From Nitrospirota bacterium (GTDB lineage: Bacteria > Nitrospirota > Thermodesulfovibrionia > Thermodesulfovibrionales > Dissulfurispiraceae): DNA of 64,000 bases. The stretch spans positions 1 through 64,000 of the forward strand of contig JAFGXL010000021.1 in the NCBI GenBank assembly GCA_016936655.1. The letters are read 5' to 3'. The notes under the pieces are model-generated. The model made no database searches. It worked only from the letters and a program-made list of their open reading frames with translations, and had not been told where the DNA came from. Shown piece by piece: positions 25,663-35,226 of this stretch; the first letter of the stretch is position 1, and every line of letters begins with the position of its first letter. The position numbers and the translations under genes are program-made.

Positions 25663-25735
25663 CTCCCGGGGAGGGATTCGAACCCCCGACAGGGTGGTTA
25701 ACAGCCACCTGCTCTGCCGGCTGAGCTACCCGGGA
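25663..25735 (-). tRNA. tRNA-Asn (anticodon GTT)
   Basis: 73-nt cloverleaf on the minus strand. The acceptor stem TCCCGGG/CCCGGGA is perfect and the discriminator base is G, as expected for Asn. The D-arm has GCTC/GAGC, the anticodon arm GGTGG-CTGTTAA-CCACC gives GTT, and the T-arm is GGGGG-TTCGAAT-CCCTC. No CCA is encoded. In the surrounding stretch 25524-25839 I see only this tRNA and the hsp20 terminator. Confidence 0.97.
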
Positions 25736-25799
25736 AATCTGATTACGCAGAAAAACCGAAAGGATTTTATATCAGAAAATGTCTTAAGTTGTCAAATTA

Positions 25800-25831
25800 A
25801 GCAGCGGGCCGGCTGCAGCCGGCCCGCTGCT
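25800..25831. terminator. Terminator of hsp20 (32-bp perfect palindrome)
   Basis: Fully self-complementary GC-rich stem (14 bp arms with a TGCA centre) immediately 3' of hsp20, followed on the minus strand by TTAATTTG. It separates the heat-shock block from the tRNA. Confidence 0.75.
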
Positions 25832-25839
25832 TCTGATTA

Positions 25840-26304
25840 TCATTTGACCTCTATTTTTATCTCTTTTGACTTTGCCTCTTCCTTTTTGGGCAGCACTATC
25901 TCGAGGACGCCATTTTCAAAAGATGCCTTTGCCTTTTCGCTCTCAACTTCAACAGGCAGGGCAAGTGAGCGGGTGAATGTGCCGTAGCTCCTTTCAGAGA
26001 AGTAGTAGTTTTCCTGCTTCACCTCCTCCTCTTTTTTAACCTCGCCTTTTATAGTGAGTGAATCTTTGGTAATTGTCAGGTCAAGCCCATCCTTCTTCAC
26101 TCCAGGCACTTCCGCCTTTACTACAATCTCGTTCTTTCTGTCATACATCTCCACATTGGGCACCACAAGTCCTGCCTCTGCCTGTACAGGCCAAGCGTGC
26201 TGTCTTCTTCTTCCGGAGGGAACGAAGAATTCTTCAAAAATTCTGTCCATATCCCTTCTCATATCCTCCAACTCCCTGAGAGGGCCCCACTTTACGATCG
26301 ACAT
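25840..26304 (-). CDS. hsp20: Small heat shock protein, Hsp20/alpha-crystallin family
   Basis: ATP-independent holdase chaperone of 154 residues that keeps unfolding proteins soluble. The alpha-crystallin domain (about 45-140) has the usual PGVKKDGLDLTITKDSLTIKG segment in shorter blocks and the closing FENGVLEIVLPK (G-x-L motif). An N-terminal arm (LEDMRRDMDRIFEEFF) and a Lys-rich tail flank it. It lies 65 bp after clpB on the same strand, so the set dnaJ-hspR-clpB-hsp20 is probably one heat-shock unit. Confidence 0.95.
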   Translation of the reverse strand: MSIVKWGPLRELEDMRRDMDRIFEEFFVPSGRRRQHAWPVQAEAGLVVPNVEMYDRKNEIVVKAEVPGVKKDGLDLTITKDSLTIKGEVKKEEEVKQENYYFSERSYGTFTRSLALPVEVESEKAKASFENGVLEIVLPKKEEAKSKEIKIEVK

Positions 26305-26369
26305 GTTCGACCTCCATTGTCCGGCTCAGATTCGTCCGGACATCTTTTATTTATCAGGCCAAAGGCCTG

Positions 26370-29015
26370 TTACTGAACAAATTCCGCAACAGCCGTCTTT
26401 TCAAAAACCAGTTCGCTGCCGTTGTAATCAACCTCTACAGCATCTCCCTCGTTGAATGCGCCGGAGAGCAGCTTTACTGCAAGAGGATTGAGTATTTCCC
26501 TCTGTATTGTCCTCTTTAGCGGTCTTGCGCCGTACACAGGATCATATCCGGCAGATGCTATATAAGCCTTCGCTGCATCTGTAAGAGTGATATCTATCTT
26601 TTTGTCTTCGAGATACTTTTTCATCCTGCCAACCTGTATATCAACAACCTGACGCAGCAGATCTTCGCTCAACGGATTGAAGATGATCACCTCATCTATC
26701 CTGTTGATGAACTCGGGCCTAAAGAATGATCTAAGATCTTCCATCACCTTGTCGCGCAGGTCTTTGTTGCTGCTGCCTGACCAGTGAGCTGGCGCCTTTT
26801 TAGTTTCGCGTTCTAGTATCTCCTGTATATGCCCACTGCCTATGTTTGATGTCATTATCACCACTGTATTTCTGAAGTCCACTGTCCTGCCGTGTCCGTC
26901 AGTTAGCCTGCCGTCATCCAGAAGCTGAAGGAGTACATTGAATACCTCCTGGTGCGCCTTTTCGACCTCATCAAACAATACTACCGCATATGGTTTTCTG
27001 CGGATCGCCTCTGTAAGCTGTCCGCCTTCATCATAACCAACATAGCCTGGAGGTGCTCCAATCATCCTGGCGACCGTATGCCTTTCCTGATACTCAGACA
27101 TATCTATACGCACAAGGGCTGTCTCATCATCAAACATAAATTCAGCAAGCGCCTTTGCGAGCTCTGTCTTGCCAACTCCTGTCGGCCCCAGAAATAGAAA
27201 TGAACCTATCGGCCTGTTTGGGTCCTGAAGTCCTGCTCGCGACCGCCTTATGGCATCTGACACAGCCCTTATGGCATCATCCTGTCCAACCACCCTTGTG
27301 ACTATGGATGACTCCATATTGATAAGTTTATGCACCTCGCTCTCTAACATTCTTGCCACAGGTATGCGAGTCCATTTGGAGACCACCTGTGCAATATCTT
27401 CTTCATCCACCTGTTCTTTAAGCATCTTCCTTGTCTGCTGAGCTGCATTGAGCCTGCTGCTCTCTGCCTCAAGTTCTTTATGTAGTTCAGTAAGCCTGCC
27501 GTATCTAAGTTCAGCTGCCTTGCTGAGATCTCCCTCACGCTCTGCTTTATCAGACTCGATCTTTGCTGTCTCTATATGCTCTTTTATGTCTCGTATTTTT
27601 TTGATGATCTCTTTTTCGCTCATCCACTGCGCGCGCAGCTCATTGCGCTGCCCCTGCAGCTCTGCTGACTCCTGGCCTATCTTTTCAATCTTTCGTTTTG
27701 CGTCAGAGCTGCCGTCCTTAACAAGTGCCTGACGCTCGATCTCAAGCTGCCTGAGCCTCCGCTCAATCTCATCCAGCTCAACAGGCATGCTGTCAATCTC
27801 CATTCTGAGTTTTGCTGATGCCTCGTCAATAAGATCTATCGCCTTGTCCGGCAGAAAACGCTCTGTTATATATCTGTTTGAGAGCATAACAGCAGCTATA
27901 AGAGCAGCATCCTTTATCTTTACTCCATGATGCACTTCATATTTATCTTTGAGTCCTCTTAAAATCGATATCGTATCCTCAACTGTCGGCTCATTAATCA
28001 TCACCGGCTGAAACCTGCGCTCTAAAGCAGCGTCTTTTTCTATATACTTTCTGTACTCATCAACAGTTGTGGCGCCTATGCACCTGAGTTCTCCTCTTGC
28101 AAGTGCCGGCTTGAGCATATTGGATGCGTCCATCGCTCCCTCGGCAGCGCCTGCTCCGACAAGAGTATGCAGTTCGTCGATGAACATTATCACCTCGCCT
28201 TCTGACTGCTCCACCTCTTTGAGAACAGCCTTAAGCCTCTCTTCAAACTCGCCCCTGTACTTTGCGCCTGCTATAAGATTGCCAAGATCAAGAACAATAA
28301 CCTGTTTGTTCCGAAGAGTCTCGGGTACGTCGCCTGCAACTATTCTCTGGGCGAGACCCTCGACTATGGCTGTTTTGCCAACGCCGGGATCGCCAATAAG
28401 CACGGGGTTGTTTTTTGTCCTTCTGGACAGCACCTGTACAATCCTTCTTATCTCCTCATCTCTGCCAATTACAGGATCGAGCTTGCCTTTTTTTGAAAGA
28501 TCAGTCAGGTTTTTGCCGTACTTTTTAAGCGCCTGATACTTTTCCTCTGGATTTGGGTCTGTTACCCTATGACTGCCTCTTATCTCCTGCATCGCTGCAA
28601 GAATGCTGTCCGGTTTTGCCCCGTTTCTCTTGAGTATTTCCGATGCCTTGTCATCAGAGTCAGCAACAGCGAGCAGAAGATGCTCAACGCTTATATACTC
28701 ATCGCTCATATGGTCAGCGCGCTTCTCTGCATCTTCGAGCGATGACTTTAATCTGGGTGAAATATACACCTGATCCATAGGCACAGCGCCTGACACCTTC
28801 GGCAGTCTGTCTAGCTCTTTTTCGAGATCAGCATTTATAGCCCCAAGATCAGCGCCCACGCGCTTCAAAATCTGAACAGCAAGTCCTTCCTCATTCTGCA
28901 TAAGCCCGTATAGCAGATGCAGCACCTCGAGCTGCTGGTTCCCCTTTTTAGCTGCAACAGATTGTGCTTCCTGTATAACTTCCTGGCTTTTTAGTGTTAG
29001 CTTGTCGAGTCTCAT
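26370..29015 (-). CDS. clpB: ATP-dependent disaggregase ClpB
   Basis: Hexameric AAA+ chaperone that rescues aggregated proteins with DnaK/DnaJ. The 881 residues have the full layout: N-terminal Clp repeats (about 1-150), first AAA+ module ([30 protein letters not shown]), the ClpB-type middle coiled coil (about 400-540), and second AAA+ module ([27 protein letters not shown]). The middle domain separates ClpB from ClpA/ClpC. It starts 15 bp after hspR, so HspR probably controls it. Confidence 0.97.
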   Translation of the reverse strand: MRLDKLTLKSQEVIQEAQSVAAKKGNQQLEVLHLLYGLMQNEEGLAVQILKRVGADLGAINADLEKELDRLPKVSGAVPMDQVYISPRLKSSLEDAEKRADHMSDEYISVEHLLLAVADSDDKASEILKRNGAKPDSILAAMQEIRGSHRVTDPNPEEKYQALKKYGKNLTDLSKKGKLDPVIGRDEEIRRIVQVLSRRTKNNPVLIGDPGVGKTAIVEGLAQRIVAGDVPETLRNKQVIVLDLGNLIAGAKYRGEFEERLKAVLKEVEQSEGEVIMFIDELHTLVGAGAAEGAMDASNMLKPALARGELRCIGATTVDEYRKYIEKDAALERRFQPVMINEPTVEDTISILRGLKDKYEVHHGVKIKDAALIAAVMLSNRYITERFLPDKAIDLIDEASAKLRMEIDSMPVELDEIERRLRQLEIERQALVKDGSSDAKRKIEKIGQESAELQGQRNELRAQWMSEKEIIKKIRDIKEHIETAKIESDKAEREGDLSKAAELRYGRLTELHKELEAESSRLNAAQQTRKMLKEQVDEEDIAQVVSKWTRIPVARMLESEVHKLINMESSIVTRVVGQDDAIRAVSDAIRRSRAGLQDPNRPIGSFLFLGPTGVGKTELAKALAEFMFDDETALVRIDMSEYQERHTVARMIGAPPGYVGYDEGGQLTEAIRRKPYAVVLFDEVEKAHQEVFNVLLQLLDDGRLTDGHGRTVDFRNTVVIMTSNIGSGHIQEILERETKKAPAHWSGSSNKDLRDKVMEDLRSFFRPEFINRIDEVIIFNPLSEDLLRQVVDIQVGRMKKYLEDKKIDITLTDAAKAYIASAGYDPVYGARPLKRTIQREILNPLAVKLLSGAFNEGDAVEVDYNGSELVFEKTAVAEFVQ

Positions 29016-29030
29016 ATTTTCCTCCTCATC

Positions 29031-29384
29031 TTATTCATCTGAAAATATCCGCCTTAACCTTCTCTCAAAATCCTTGCGCATTTCTTCTTCCATGCTATCC
29101 ATAAACTCCCAAAGTTCATCCTGGAGAGACTCAAACCTGCTGCGCATCTGGAGTATCACATCTACACCAGCTTTATTCACTCCTAGTTTTTTTGTAAGCT
29201 TTATCACCATATTAAGCGTATCAACATCTTGCTGTGTGTAGAGCCTCTGCTGATTAACTCTGTGAGGCTGAACAAAACCTTCTCTTTCATACATCCTGAG
29301 AGTCTGTGGATGCACATCGAGCATCTCGGAAACAACGCTTATCATAAAGAGCGGACTTTTTTTATCCTTTCTTCCCCTGCTCAT
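29031..29384 (-). CDS. hspR: HspR-type MerR heat-shock repressor
   Basis: DNA-binding repressor of 117 residues. The MerR helix-turn-helix begins FMISVVSEMLDVHPQTLRMY and continues with the wing. The C-terminal half is a coiled coil (about 75-110) for dimer formation. Its place between dnaJ and clpB is characteristic of HspR, which works with DnaK as co-repressor in other bacteria. Its ATG is adjacent to the dnaJ stop. No clear HAIR operator was found upstream of dnaJ. Confidence 0.92.
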   Translation of the reverse strand: MSRGRKDKKSPLFMISVVSEMLDVHPQTLRMYEREGFVQPHRVNQQRLYTQQDVDTLNMVIKLTKKLGVNKAGVDVILQMRSRFESLQDELWEFMDSMEEEMRKDFERRLRRIFSDE

Positions 29385-30458
29385 TTATCTGCTCCCAAGC
29401 CTTTTGCGAGGACTCTCCTTATAGGATGCTTCTATAGTTTCTATGGCTTCCTTTGCCTTTTCGCTGATGTTTTTAGGCACAGCAATTATTATGTCAACAT
29501 ACTGATTGCCCCGCGCCTTTGTCTTTGCTGATATAAAGCCCTTACCGCTCAGCTTAAACCTCTGACCACTCTGAGTTCCTGCGGGAATCTTCATTATTGC
29601 CTCACCATCTATTGTAGGCACCTCAACTTTTGCGCCTAGGGCTGCCTCTCCAAATGTAATTGGAAGCTGTATAAATATGTCACTGCCCTTGCGTTTAAAA
29701 AGAGGATGCGGCCTCAGCAACACCCTCAGCAGAAGATCTCCTTCAGGTCCACCGCCTATGCCGGCATCTCCCTTGCCTCTCAGCTTCACAATAGAATCAT
29801 TGTCAACGCCAGCAGGTATCTTCACCTTCAGACTCTCTGATGATGGAATACTGCCATGCCCACCGCATTTACGGCAGAGAGCTGTTGCTGATCTTCCCGC
29901 GCCTCCGCACTCCGCACAAGGCTGCGCCATCTTGAAAAAACCTTTTGAAGCATCCGTATGCCCTGTGCCTTTGCATCTGGCACATGCCTCAAACGATTCT
30001 GCACCAGTGCCCCCGCATGCCTTACAGGCAATATTTCTAGAGAGTGATACAGACTTTGTAACCCCGTTGTATGCTTCCTCAAGAGTAAGCTCTATCGGGT
30101 ACTCTATATCAGAGCCGCGCCTCTGCATCGAGCTTTCTCGAAACCCGCGCATACCGAAAATATCGCCGAACATATCTGTAAAGTCAAAAGGCTGCCCCTG
30201 CGCCTGGCCATATCCGCCAAAACCCTCAAACTTGAATGAATCACCTGCTGTGTCATATTCCTGCCTCTTCTGGGGGTCTCCAAGCACAGCATACGCCTCA
30301 TTAATTTCCTTGAACTTACCCTCAGCGCTCTTGCTGTCAGGATTCATATCCGGATGATATTTGCGAGCAAGCTTTCTATAAGCCTTTTTGATATCATCCT
30401 GAGACGCCTTTTTATCAACATCCAGTATCTTGTAGTACTCTTTTACGCCAGTTGTCAT
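29385..30458 (-). CDS. dnaJ: Chaperone protein DnaJ (type I, with zinc domain)
   Basis: Hsp40 co-chaperone of DnaK, 357 residues. The J-domain (about 6-70) contains HPD in [21 protein letters not shown] Gly/Phe-rich linker follows. The zinc domain has four CxxCxGxG-like repeats ([32 protein letters not shown]). The substrate-binding C-terminal domains and a short tail end the protein. It heads the heat-shock operon and has a near-consensus sigma-70 promoter; dnaK and grpE are not in the window. Confidence 0.96.
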   Translation of the reverse strand: MTTGVKEYYKILDVDKKASQDDIKKAYRKLARKYHPDMNPDSKSAEGKFKEINEAYAVLGDPQKRQEYDTAGDSFKFEGFGGYGQAQGQPFDFTDMFGDIFGMRGFRESSMQRRGSDIEYPIELTLEEAYNGVTKSVSLSRNIACKACGGTGAESFEACARCKGTGHTDASKGFFKMAQPCAECGGAGRSATALCRKCGGHGSIPSSESLKVKIPAGVDNDSIVKLRGKGDAGIGGGPEGDLLLRVLLRPHPLFKRKGSDIFIQLPITFGEAALGAKVEVPTIDGEAIMKIPAGTQSGQRFKLSGKGFISAKTKARGNQYVDIIIAVPKNISEKAKEAIETIEASYKESPRKRLGSR

Positions 30459-30478
30459 ATTCCGGCCCCCTTTTCTAA

Positions 30479-30507
30479 ATCATAAGACATTAGTCGATTC
30501 GTGTCAA
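30479..30507 (-). promoter_or_regulatory. Sigma-70-type promoter of the dnaJ-hspR-clpB block
   Basis: Minus strand TTGACA (30502-30507), 17-bp spacer, TATGAT (30479-30484), about 20 bp before the dnaJ start. Direct repeats of ACNCGAATC overlap and flank the -35 region and may be a repressor site. Confidence 0.75.
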
Positions 30508-30613
30508 GTGCCTTATATGATTCGAGTAAGGTTATCGAGCCATTTATAAAATGTGCAGAATGCTCGGCTGTCAATAACAAGACAAAGGCGCTGTTAAAAT
30601 ATTATGATTCCAA

Positions 30614-30628
30614 AACAGGCTGCCTGTT
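30614..30628. promoter_or_regulatory. 15-bp palindrome at the hisA promoter
   Basis: AACAGGCTGCCTGTT, a perfect inverted repeat about 25 bp before the hisA -10 box, placed where a regulator would cover the -35 region. Its binding protein is unknown. Confidence 0.4.
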
Positions 30629-30648
30629 AGTCCGGCTTTTAGGGGTTG

Positions 30649-30657
30649 TGTTATATT
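30649..30657 (+). promoter_or_regulatory. Extended -10 box of hisA, leaderless arrangement
   Basis: TGTTATATT, then 5 nt, then the ATG at 30663. No ribosome binding site is present. Confidence 0.45.
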
Positions 30658-30662
30658 AGACA

Positions 30663-31382
30663 ATGATAATAATACCGGCAATTGATCTAAAAGACGGACA
30701 GTGCGTGAGGCTTCTTCAGGGGAAAAAAGAGGATGCCACAGTATACTCTGATAACCCTGCATCAACAGCTAAAAAATGGCAGTCCTGCGGCGCCCAGCTG
30801 CTGCATGTTGTGGATCTTGACGGCGCATTCACAGGCAGCCAGTCAAACATAGAGAGCATAATCGAGATAAGGAAAGCTGTATCAATGAAGATACAGGTCG
30901 GCGGCGGCATAAGGGATATGGAAAAGATTGACAGCCTCTTTTCCGTGGGCATAGAACGCGTAATCCTCGGCACCGCAGCAATAAATAATCCTGATCTTGT
31001 CAGCAAGGCCTGCTCAAAATATCCGGGCAGAGTGCTAGTGGGCATTGACGCAAAAAATGGTTTTGTAGCTATCAAAGGATGGACAGAGACAACAAACACA
31101 ACAGCAGTGGAGTTGGGCAAAAAGATGGCTGAACACGGAGCGGCAGGCATCATCTATACAGACATATCGAGGGATGGGATGCTCCAGGGTCCTAACATAG
31201 AGACCACAAAAGAGATGGCTTACGAGCTGCCGATACCTGTAATAGCATCAGGCGGCATATCTGTAATGGATGACATAAACAACCTCCTTACAATAAAAGG
31301 GCTATGGGGCGCGATAACAGGCAAGGCAATATATTCCGGAACTCTTGACCTGACAGAAGCGATAAAAACAGCAGAGGCATGA
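30663..31382 (+). CDS. hisA: Phosphoribosylformimino-5-aminoimidazole carboxamide ribotide isomerase
   Basis: TIM-barrel isomerase of histidine biosynthesis (ProFAR to PRFAR). The 239 residues have the standard length. The N-terminal IIPAIDLKDGQCVRLLQG holds the first catalytic Asp, and VLVGIDAKNGFVAIKGWTE and YTDISRDGML the second catalytic Asp region. The barrel's phosphate-binding VGGGIR and ASGGIS are present. It is separated from hisF by a 317-bp gap that contains an inverted-repeat element; no other his genes are in the window. Confidence 0.97.
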   Translation: MIIIPAIDLKDGQCVRLLQGKKEDATVYSDNPASTAKKWQSCGAQLLHVVDLDGAFTGSQSNIESIIEIRKAVSMKIQVGGGIRDMEKIDSLFSVGIERVILGTAAINNPDLVSKACSKYPGRVLVGIDAKNGFVAIKGWTETTNTTAVELGKKMAEHGAAGIIYTDISRDGMLQGPNIETTKEMAYELPIPVIASGGISVMDDINNLLTIKGLWGAITGKAIYSGTLDLTEAIKTAEA

Positions 31383-31473
31383 TAGCCTGTGGATGAATAA
31401 TTAAGGTATGTGCGTTCAGATTTTTTAAGCATACTGAAATTATCCTGTAATCTGGATAAATGTTTAATGGAAT

Positions 31474-31638
31474 ATAAAGTAAGAATGTTTTTTTGAGGTT
31501 ACTACACGGGTCTATTTAACAGGGGCAAGTAACGCCTTGCCCCTTCACAGACTGACGCTGAACGCAAGTTAATAAACAAGTCTGGATTAAATTGTTAAAG
31601 ATAGCTTCAGTGAACTCAAAAAAACATTCTTACTTTAT
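31474..31638. mobile_element. MITE-like 165-bp element with 24-bp perfect terminal inverted repeats
   Basis: Arms 31474-31497 and 31615-31638 are exact reverse complements. Between them is a strong hairpin (9-bp stem AGGGGCAAG/CTTGCCCCT, 31521-31544). It carries no gene and fills most of the 31383-31699 gap between hisA and hisF. No second copy was noticed in the window and target-site duplications are unclear, so a large RNA fold is an alternative. Confidence 0.55.
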
Positions 31639-31699
31639 GACATTAATCAAGTTTAACTTTTAATAATATTTGGCACATGTATTTTTTTTGGAGGATTGA

Positions 31700-32545
31700 T
31701 TGTTCACAAAAAGAATCATCCCATGTCTTGATGTTAAAGACGGCCGTGTTGTAAAAGGCGTAAGTTTTGTTAATCTGCGCGATGCCGGAGATCCTGTGGA
31801 AAACGCACTCTTTTATGATGAGCAGGGCGCGGATGAACTCGTGTTCCTTGACATCACAGCTTCACACGAAAAAAGAAACATCATCCTCGATATAGTGGAA
31901 AAGACTGCTACCGATGTCTTTATGCCGCTTACAGTGGGCGGAGGCATACGCACATTTGATGACATAAGAAACCTTCTCAATTCAGGTTGCGATAAAGTGT
32001 CTCTGAATACAACTGCTGTTAATGATCCTGAATTTGTCGGGCAGGCAGCAACAAGATTCGGCTCGCAGTGCATAGTAGTTGCTATTGACGCAAAAAAATG
32101 CGCAGGCGCTAAAGGTGAACCTCCAGCATGGCTCGCATCCGCAAACAGAGAAATGCAGGAACAGCTCCTTATACCGGCAGGCACATCAGACACACACAGG
32201 TGGGAAGTCTATACACACGGCGGGAGAAACGCAAAGCATATTGACGCTGTGCAGTGGGCGCGTTATATGGAAAAGCTCGGCGCAGGCGAGATACTGCTTA
32301 CGAGTATGGATGAGGACGGCAGAAAAGACGGTTATGACCTTGAACTGACACGCGCAATATCAGAGGCTGTCTCGATACCGGTAATCGCATCCGGCGGAGC
32401 AGGCAACCTGGAGCACCTTTATGATGGACTTGTAAAAGGCAAAGCTGACGCTGTGCTTGCCGCATCAATATTTCACTTCAGAGAATACACAATAAAAGAG
32501 GCAAAGGAATACCTGAGATCAAAAGGCGTTGCAGTAAGGCTGTAA
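31700..32545 (+). CDS. hisF: Imidazole glycerol phosphate synthase, cyclase subunit (TTG start)
   Basis: TIM-barrel cyclase that, with HisH, makes imidazole glycerol phosphate and AICAR. The 281 residues include [17 protein letters not shown] with the first catalytic Asp, [24 protein letters not shown] with the second Asp, and [11 protein letters not shown]. It is about 28 residues longer than usual because of an insert after VVAIDAKK (about residues 133-165). Start TTG at 31700 is supported by GGAGG five nt upstream. hisH is not in the window. Confidence 0.96.
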   Translation: MFTKRIIPCLDVKDGRVVKGVSFVNLRDAGDPVENALFYDEQGADELVFLDITASHEKRNIILDIVEKTATDVFMPLTVGGGIRTFDDIRNLLNSGCDKVSLNTTAVNDPEFVGQAATRFGSQCIVVAIDAKKCAGAKGEPPAWLASANREMQEQLLIPAGTSDTHRWEVYTHGGRNAKHIDAVQWARYMEKLGAGEILLTSMDEDGRKDGYDLELTRAISEAVSIPVIASGGAGNLEHLYDGLVKGKADAVLAASIFHFREYTIKEAKEYLRSKGVAVRL

Positions 32546-32567
32546 GACTTTTACAGAATAACTGCTG

Positions 32568-35204
32568 TTAGTTTAGTTCTGAAACAGATGAGATCGGGCC
32601 TTTAAATTTCACATCCTCAAACTGTTCAAAGTGCGCTTTGCCGCATTTAATTTTGATCTTTTCGCTTGGCCGCAACTCCTGCCCGCTGCCTTTTGTCTCA
32701 GCCACGAAATATATCTTTCTTTCTCCCTTGAAGACTATGGCCCAGTCGGGATTATAAGTGCCTATAGGCGTATTTATCTTAAACCATGATGGGAGTTTGA
32801 AAAAGAACTCTATGTTCTCGCTGCTCTCACAATCTTTTGCAAACTGGTTTTCAATGGATGAATCAAGAGGAATGTAGTTCTCATAAATAGTTTTCTCCTG
32901 CCTGCTGACAGAAAAGGTGAACTGATCGAGATAAACATCCAGGTCTTTGTCATCGAACAAGGCCATTTCGTACACCTTGTTGCCAATCTTTTCGTATTTA
33001 ATTCCATCCACTATCAGGCTGTTCAGCTCGGATTTTATGGCTGCCGCCGCATTATCCATGAAAAGCTGCGGATTCAAAAGCATATCGCCAATACGCCCAG
33101 ATTTTTTCAATATTTCGAGAATTGTATGCCGTGTCAACTCGGTCTTTGACTGAATATATGAAAGCATATCAGGCAGCTCAAATTTGTTACGGTAATCGTT
33201 ATTAACACTGTCGCTTATCAACTGCCCGTCAACTCCCGCACTTGTTATGACAACCCTTTTCTTTGTTGATCTGATAGCCGGCCTTTTAGTTTCCGGCTGA
33301 TCCTTAACAGCCTTTGCAGCCTGAGCAATCAATTCTCCAGTATCGTACTCAACTCGATATCGGGTGTGGTATTTAATCTTATTCCATATTTCCATAAAAA
33401 CTTCAGAGCCATAACCTTTTCCAAGTTTGACTTTTTTCCTATCACCTTTGTTCTTTACCCTCCCTGTAAAATCCACTCCGCAATCTTCCTGAATCTCTTT
33501 CTGCAGCGCCTTTGCAAAATCCTCGTACCGCTCGTTTGCCACAACCGTCAGCTTGTTTATAGTGCGGTCAAATATCCGTTCTCCGTTGTAATTTACCGGC
33601 AAACGCAAGCCCCGGCCTATCTCCTGCCGCTTTTTCAGTTCTGATCGAGTCTCGTTCAGCGTGCAGATCTGAAAAACATTCGGATTGTCCCATCCCTCAC
33701 GCAAAGCAGAATGGCTGAATATGAAGCGCAGCGGCACAGCAGGGTCAAGGAGCTTCTCTTTATCCTGCATGATGAGCTTATAGGTATCATCATCAGCCTG
33801 AGTTTCGCCTCCTGTGTCTTTAACCCTTCCTTTAGTGTCCTGAGAGAAATACCCGTTGTGCAGTTCATCAACCGAGTAAGGCAGCAGTCCTTCATACGCG
33901 GGCCTGGCGATCTCCTGCTGATATATATCTTCAAACCAGCGGGCAAACTTGCCTTTTACAGGACTGCCGTTGGTGTCATATTCGCGGTAATTCTTCACCT
34001 TGTCAATAAAAATCAGCGAAAGCACTTTTATGCCTCTGCCCTTATAAGCCCTCTCTCTTTTCAGATGTTCTTCAACAGTCCGACGGAGCATAAACTTCAT
34101 CACCTCATCATTCATTCCGCCTCTTGTTTCACCAAGAGAAAGCATCAAGCCGTTGGTGAGGGTTATGGTTTTATTATCTGCATCTATTTCATCGATAATG
34201 AAACCTTCTTTGTAAATCTCCCGTCCTTTGCTCAGCGCATACACATCATCTCCGGATTTGACAGTAAAAGATTTCTTCGTCACTCCCTTATCAGTGTTGC
34301 AGTCGATCTTCACTTTAGCAGTGAGTCTGGTTTTTGCTGCCTTTATACTTTCGAGCTGTATAAATGCTTCATTCATGGCATTTTCACTCACCACCGAATC
34401 AACCTCTATCTGCTTGACCAGTCCAAGATCATACGCCCTTACAGGATTCAGTGAATAGACAAGGTTGTAAAGGTTGGTGTGTGTGGCTGAATAGCGGAGC
34501 GTGCAGAGTGGATTTAGATTGGCAATCGCCTTTCTTCTTATCTCTGTCTCCATATTCTGAGGCTCATCCACTATAACAATCGGGTTTGTGCTTCGGATAA
34601 ACTCTATCGGCATTTTGCCTGTAAGTTTGTCATTCGGTCTGTTGATTATGTTTTCATCTTTTGCAAAAGAATCAATATTCAAAACCAGAATCTGTATAGA
34701 ATTACTTGCTGCAAATCCTCTAAGGTTTGAGACTTTTTTGCTGTCATACAGATCGTAGTTAACCTGCGCCTTGTCATAAAGGGACTGGAAGTGTTCATGC
34801 GTAATCTGCAGATTTTTTAAAACACCCTCGCGAATCGCAATGGATGGCACAACAATCACAAACTTGGTGAAGCCATAAAGCCTGTAAAGCTCGTAGATAG
34901 TCCGCAGGTACACATATGTTTTACCAGTACCTGTCTCCATCTCTACAGAGAAGTTCATCCCCTGCAATTCCGTTGTCTCGCCCTCTATGTCATTGCGCTG
35001 CTGAATTCCCTTTACATTCTCCCATATCTGCTCTTCAGAAAGCGTCAGCATATTGCCCACGCCATTTTCAGTAAGCAGTGAGCCTGCGCCTGACAATGAG
35101 AACTCAAAAGCCCCGCCATTAAGAGGCTGTCCCTCGAATATGTCCGTAATGGCCTTTATCGCCTCGAGCTGGTATTCCTGATTACTGTCGAAGTGGAGTT
35201 TCAT
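32568..35204 (-). CDS. res: Type III restriction endonuclease, Res subunit
   Basis: ATP-dependent translocase/nuclease of a type III restriction system, 878 residues. The superfamily II helicase motifs are METGTGKTYVYLRT (Walker A), VDEPQNME (motif II) and RQEIGRGLRLPVN (motif VI). The C-terminal nuclease reads NPDWAIVFKG...AETKG, a PD-(D/E)xK site. I take the ATG at 35204; an earlier in-frame start at 35273 would overlap the upstream gene by 47 bp. It follows the BRO-like gene and mod in one minus-strand operon and converges on hisF. Confidence 0.94.
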   Translation of the reverse strand: MKLHFDSNQEYQLEAIKAITDIFEGQPLNGGAFEFSLSGAGSLLTENGVGNMLTLSEEQIWENVKGIQQRNDIEGETTELQGMNFSVEMETGTGKTYVYLRTIYELYRLYGFTKFVIVVPSIAIREGVLKNLQITHEHFQSLYDKAQVNYDLYDSKKVSNLRGFAASNSIQILVLNIDSFAKDENIINRPNDKLTGKMPIEFIRSTNPIVIVDEPQNMETEIRRKAIANLNPLCTLRYSATHTNLYNLVYSLNPVRAYDLGLVKQIEVDSVVSENAMNEAFIQLESIKAAKTRLTAKVKIDCNTDKGVTKKSFTVKSGDDVYALSKGREIYKEGFIIDEIDADNKTITLTNGLMLSLGETRGGMNDEVMKFMLRRTVEEHLKRERAYKGRGIKVLSLIFIDKVKNYREYDTNGSPVKGKFARWFEDIYQQEIARPAYEGLLPYSVDELHNGYFSQDTKGRVKDTGGETQADDDTYKLIMQDKEKLLDPAVPLRFIFSHSALREGWDNPNVFQICTLNETRSELKKRQEIGRGLRLPVNYNGERIFDRTINKLTVVANERYEDFAKALQKEIQEDCGVDFTGRVKNKGDRKKVKLGKGYGSEVFMEIWNKIKYHTRYRVEYDTGELIAQAAKAVKDQPETKRPAIRSTKKRVVITSAGVDGQLISDSVNNDYRNKFELPDMLSYIQSKTELTRHTILEILKKSGRIGDMLLNPQLFMDNAAAAIKSELNSLIVDGIKYEKIGNKVYEMALFDDKDLDVYLDQFTFSVSRQEKTIYENYIPLDSSIENQFAKDCESSENIEFFFKLPSWFKINTPIGTYNPDWAIVFKGERKIYFVAETKGSGQELRPSEKIKIKCGKAHFEQFEDVKFKGPISSVSELN

Positions 35205-35226
35205 ATGCAATCTGTTCGGGAGTCTT

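Noticed and set aside
29677-30357. 226-codon plus-strand open frame
   Set aside because: Antisense to dnaJ and rich in Pro and Ser from complementing the Gly-rich region.
30459-30540. HAIR operator for HspR upstream of dnaJ
   Set aside because: No CTTGAGT-N7-ACTCAAG pattern is present; only direct repeats of ACNCGAATC were seen.
33711-34454. 247-codon plus-strand open frame
   Set aside because: It lies entirely opposite res, whose motifs are clear; no ribosome binding site or family match.
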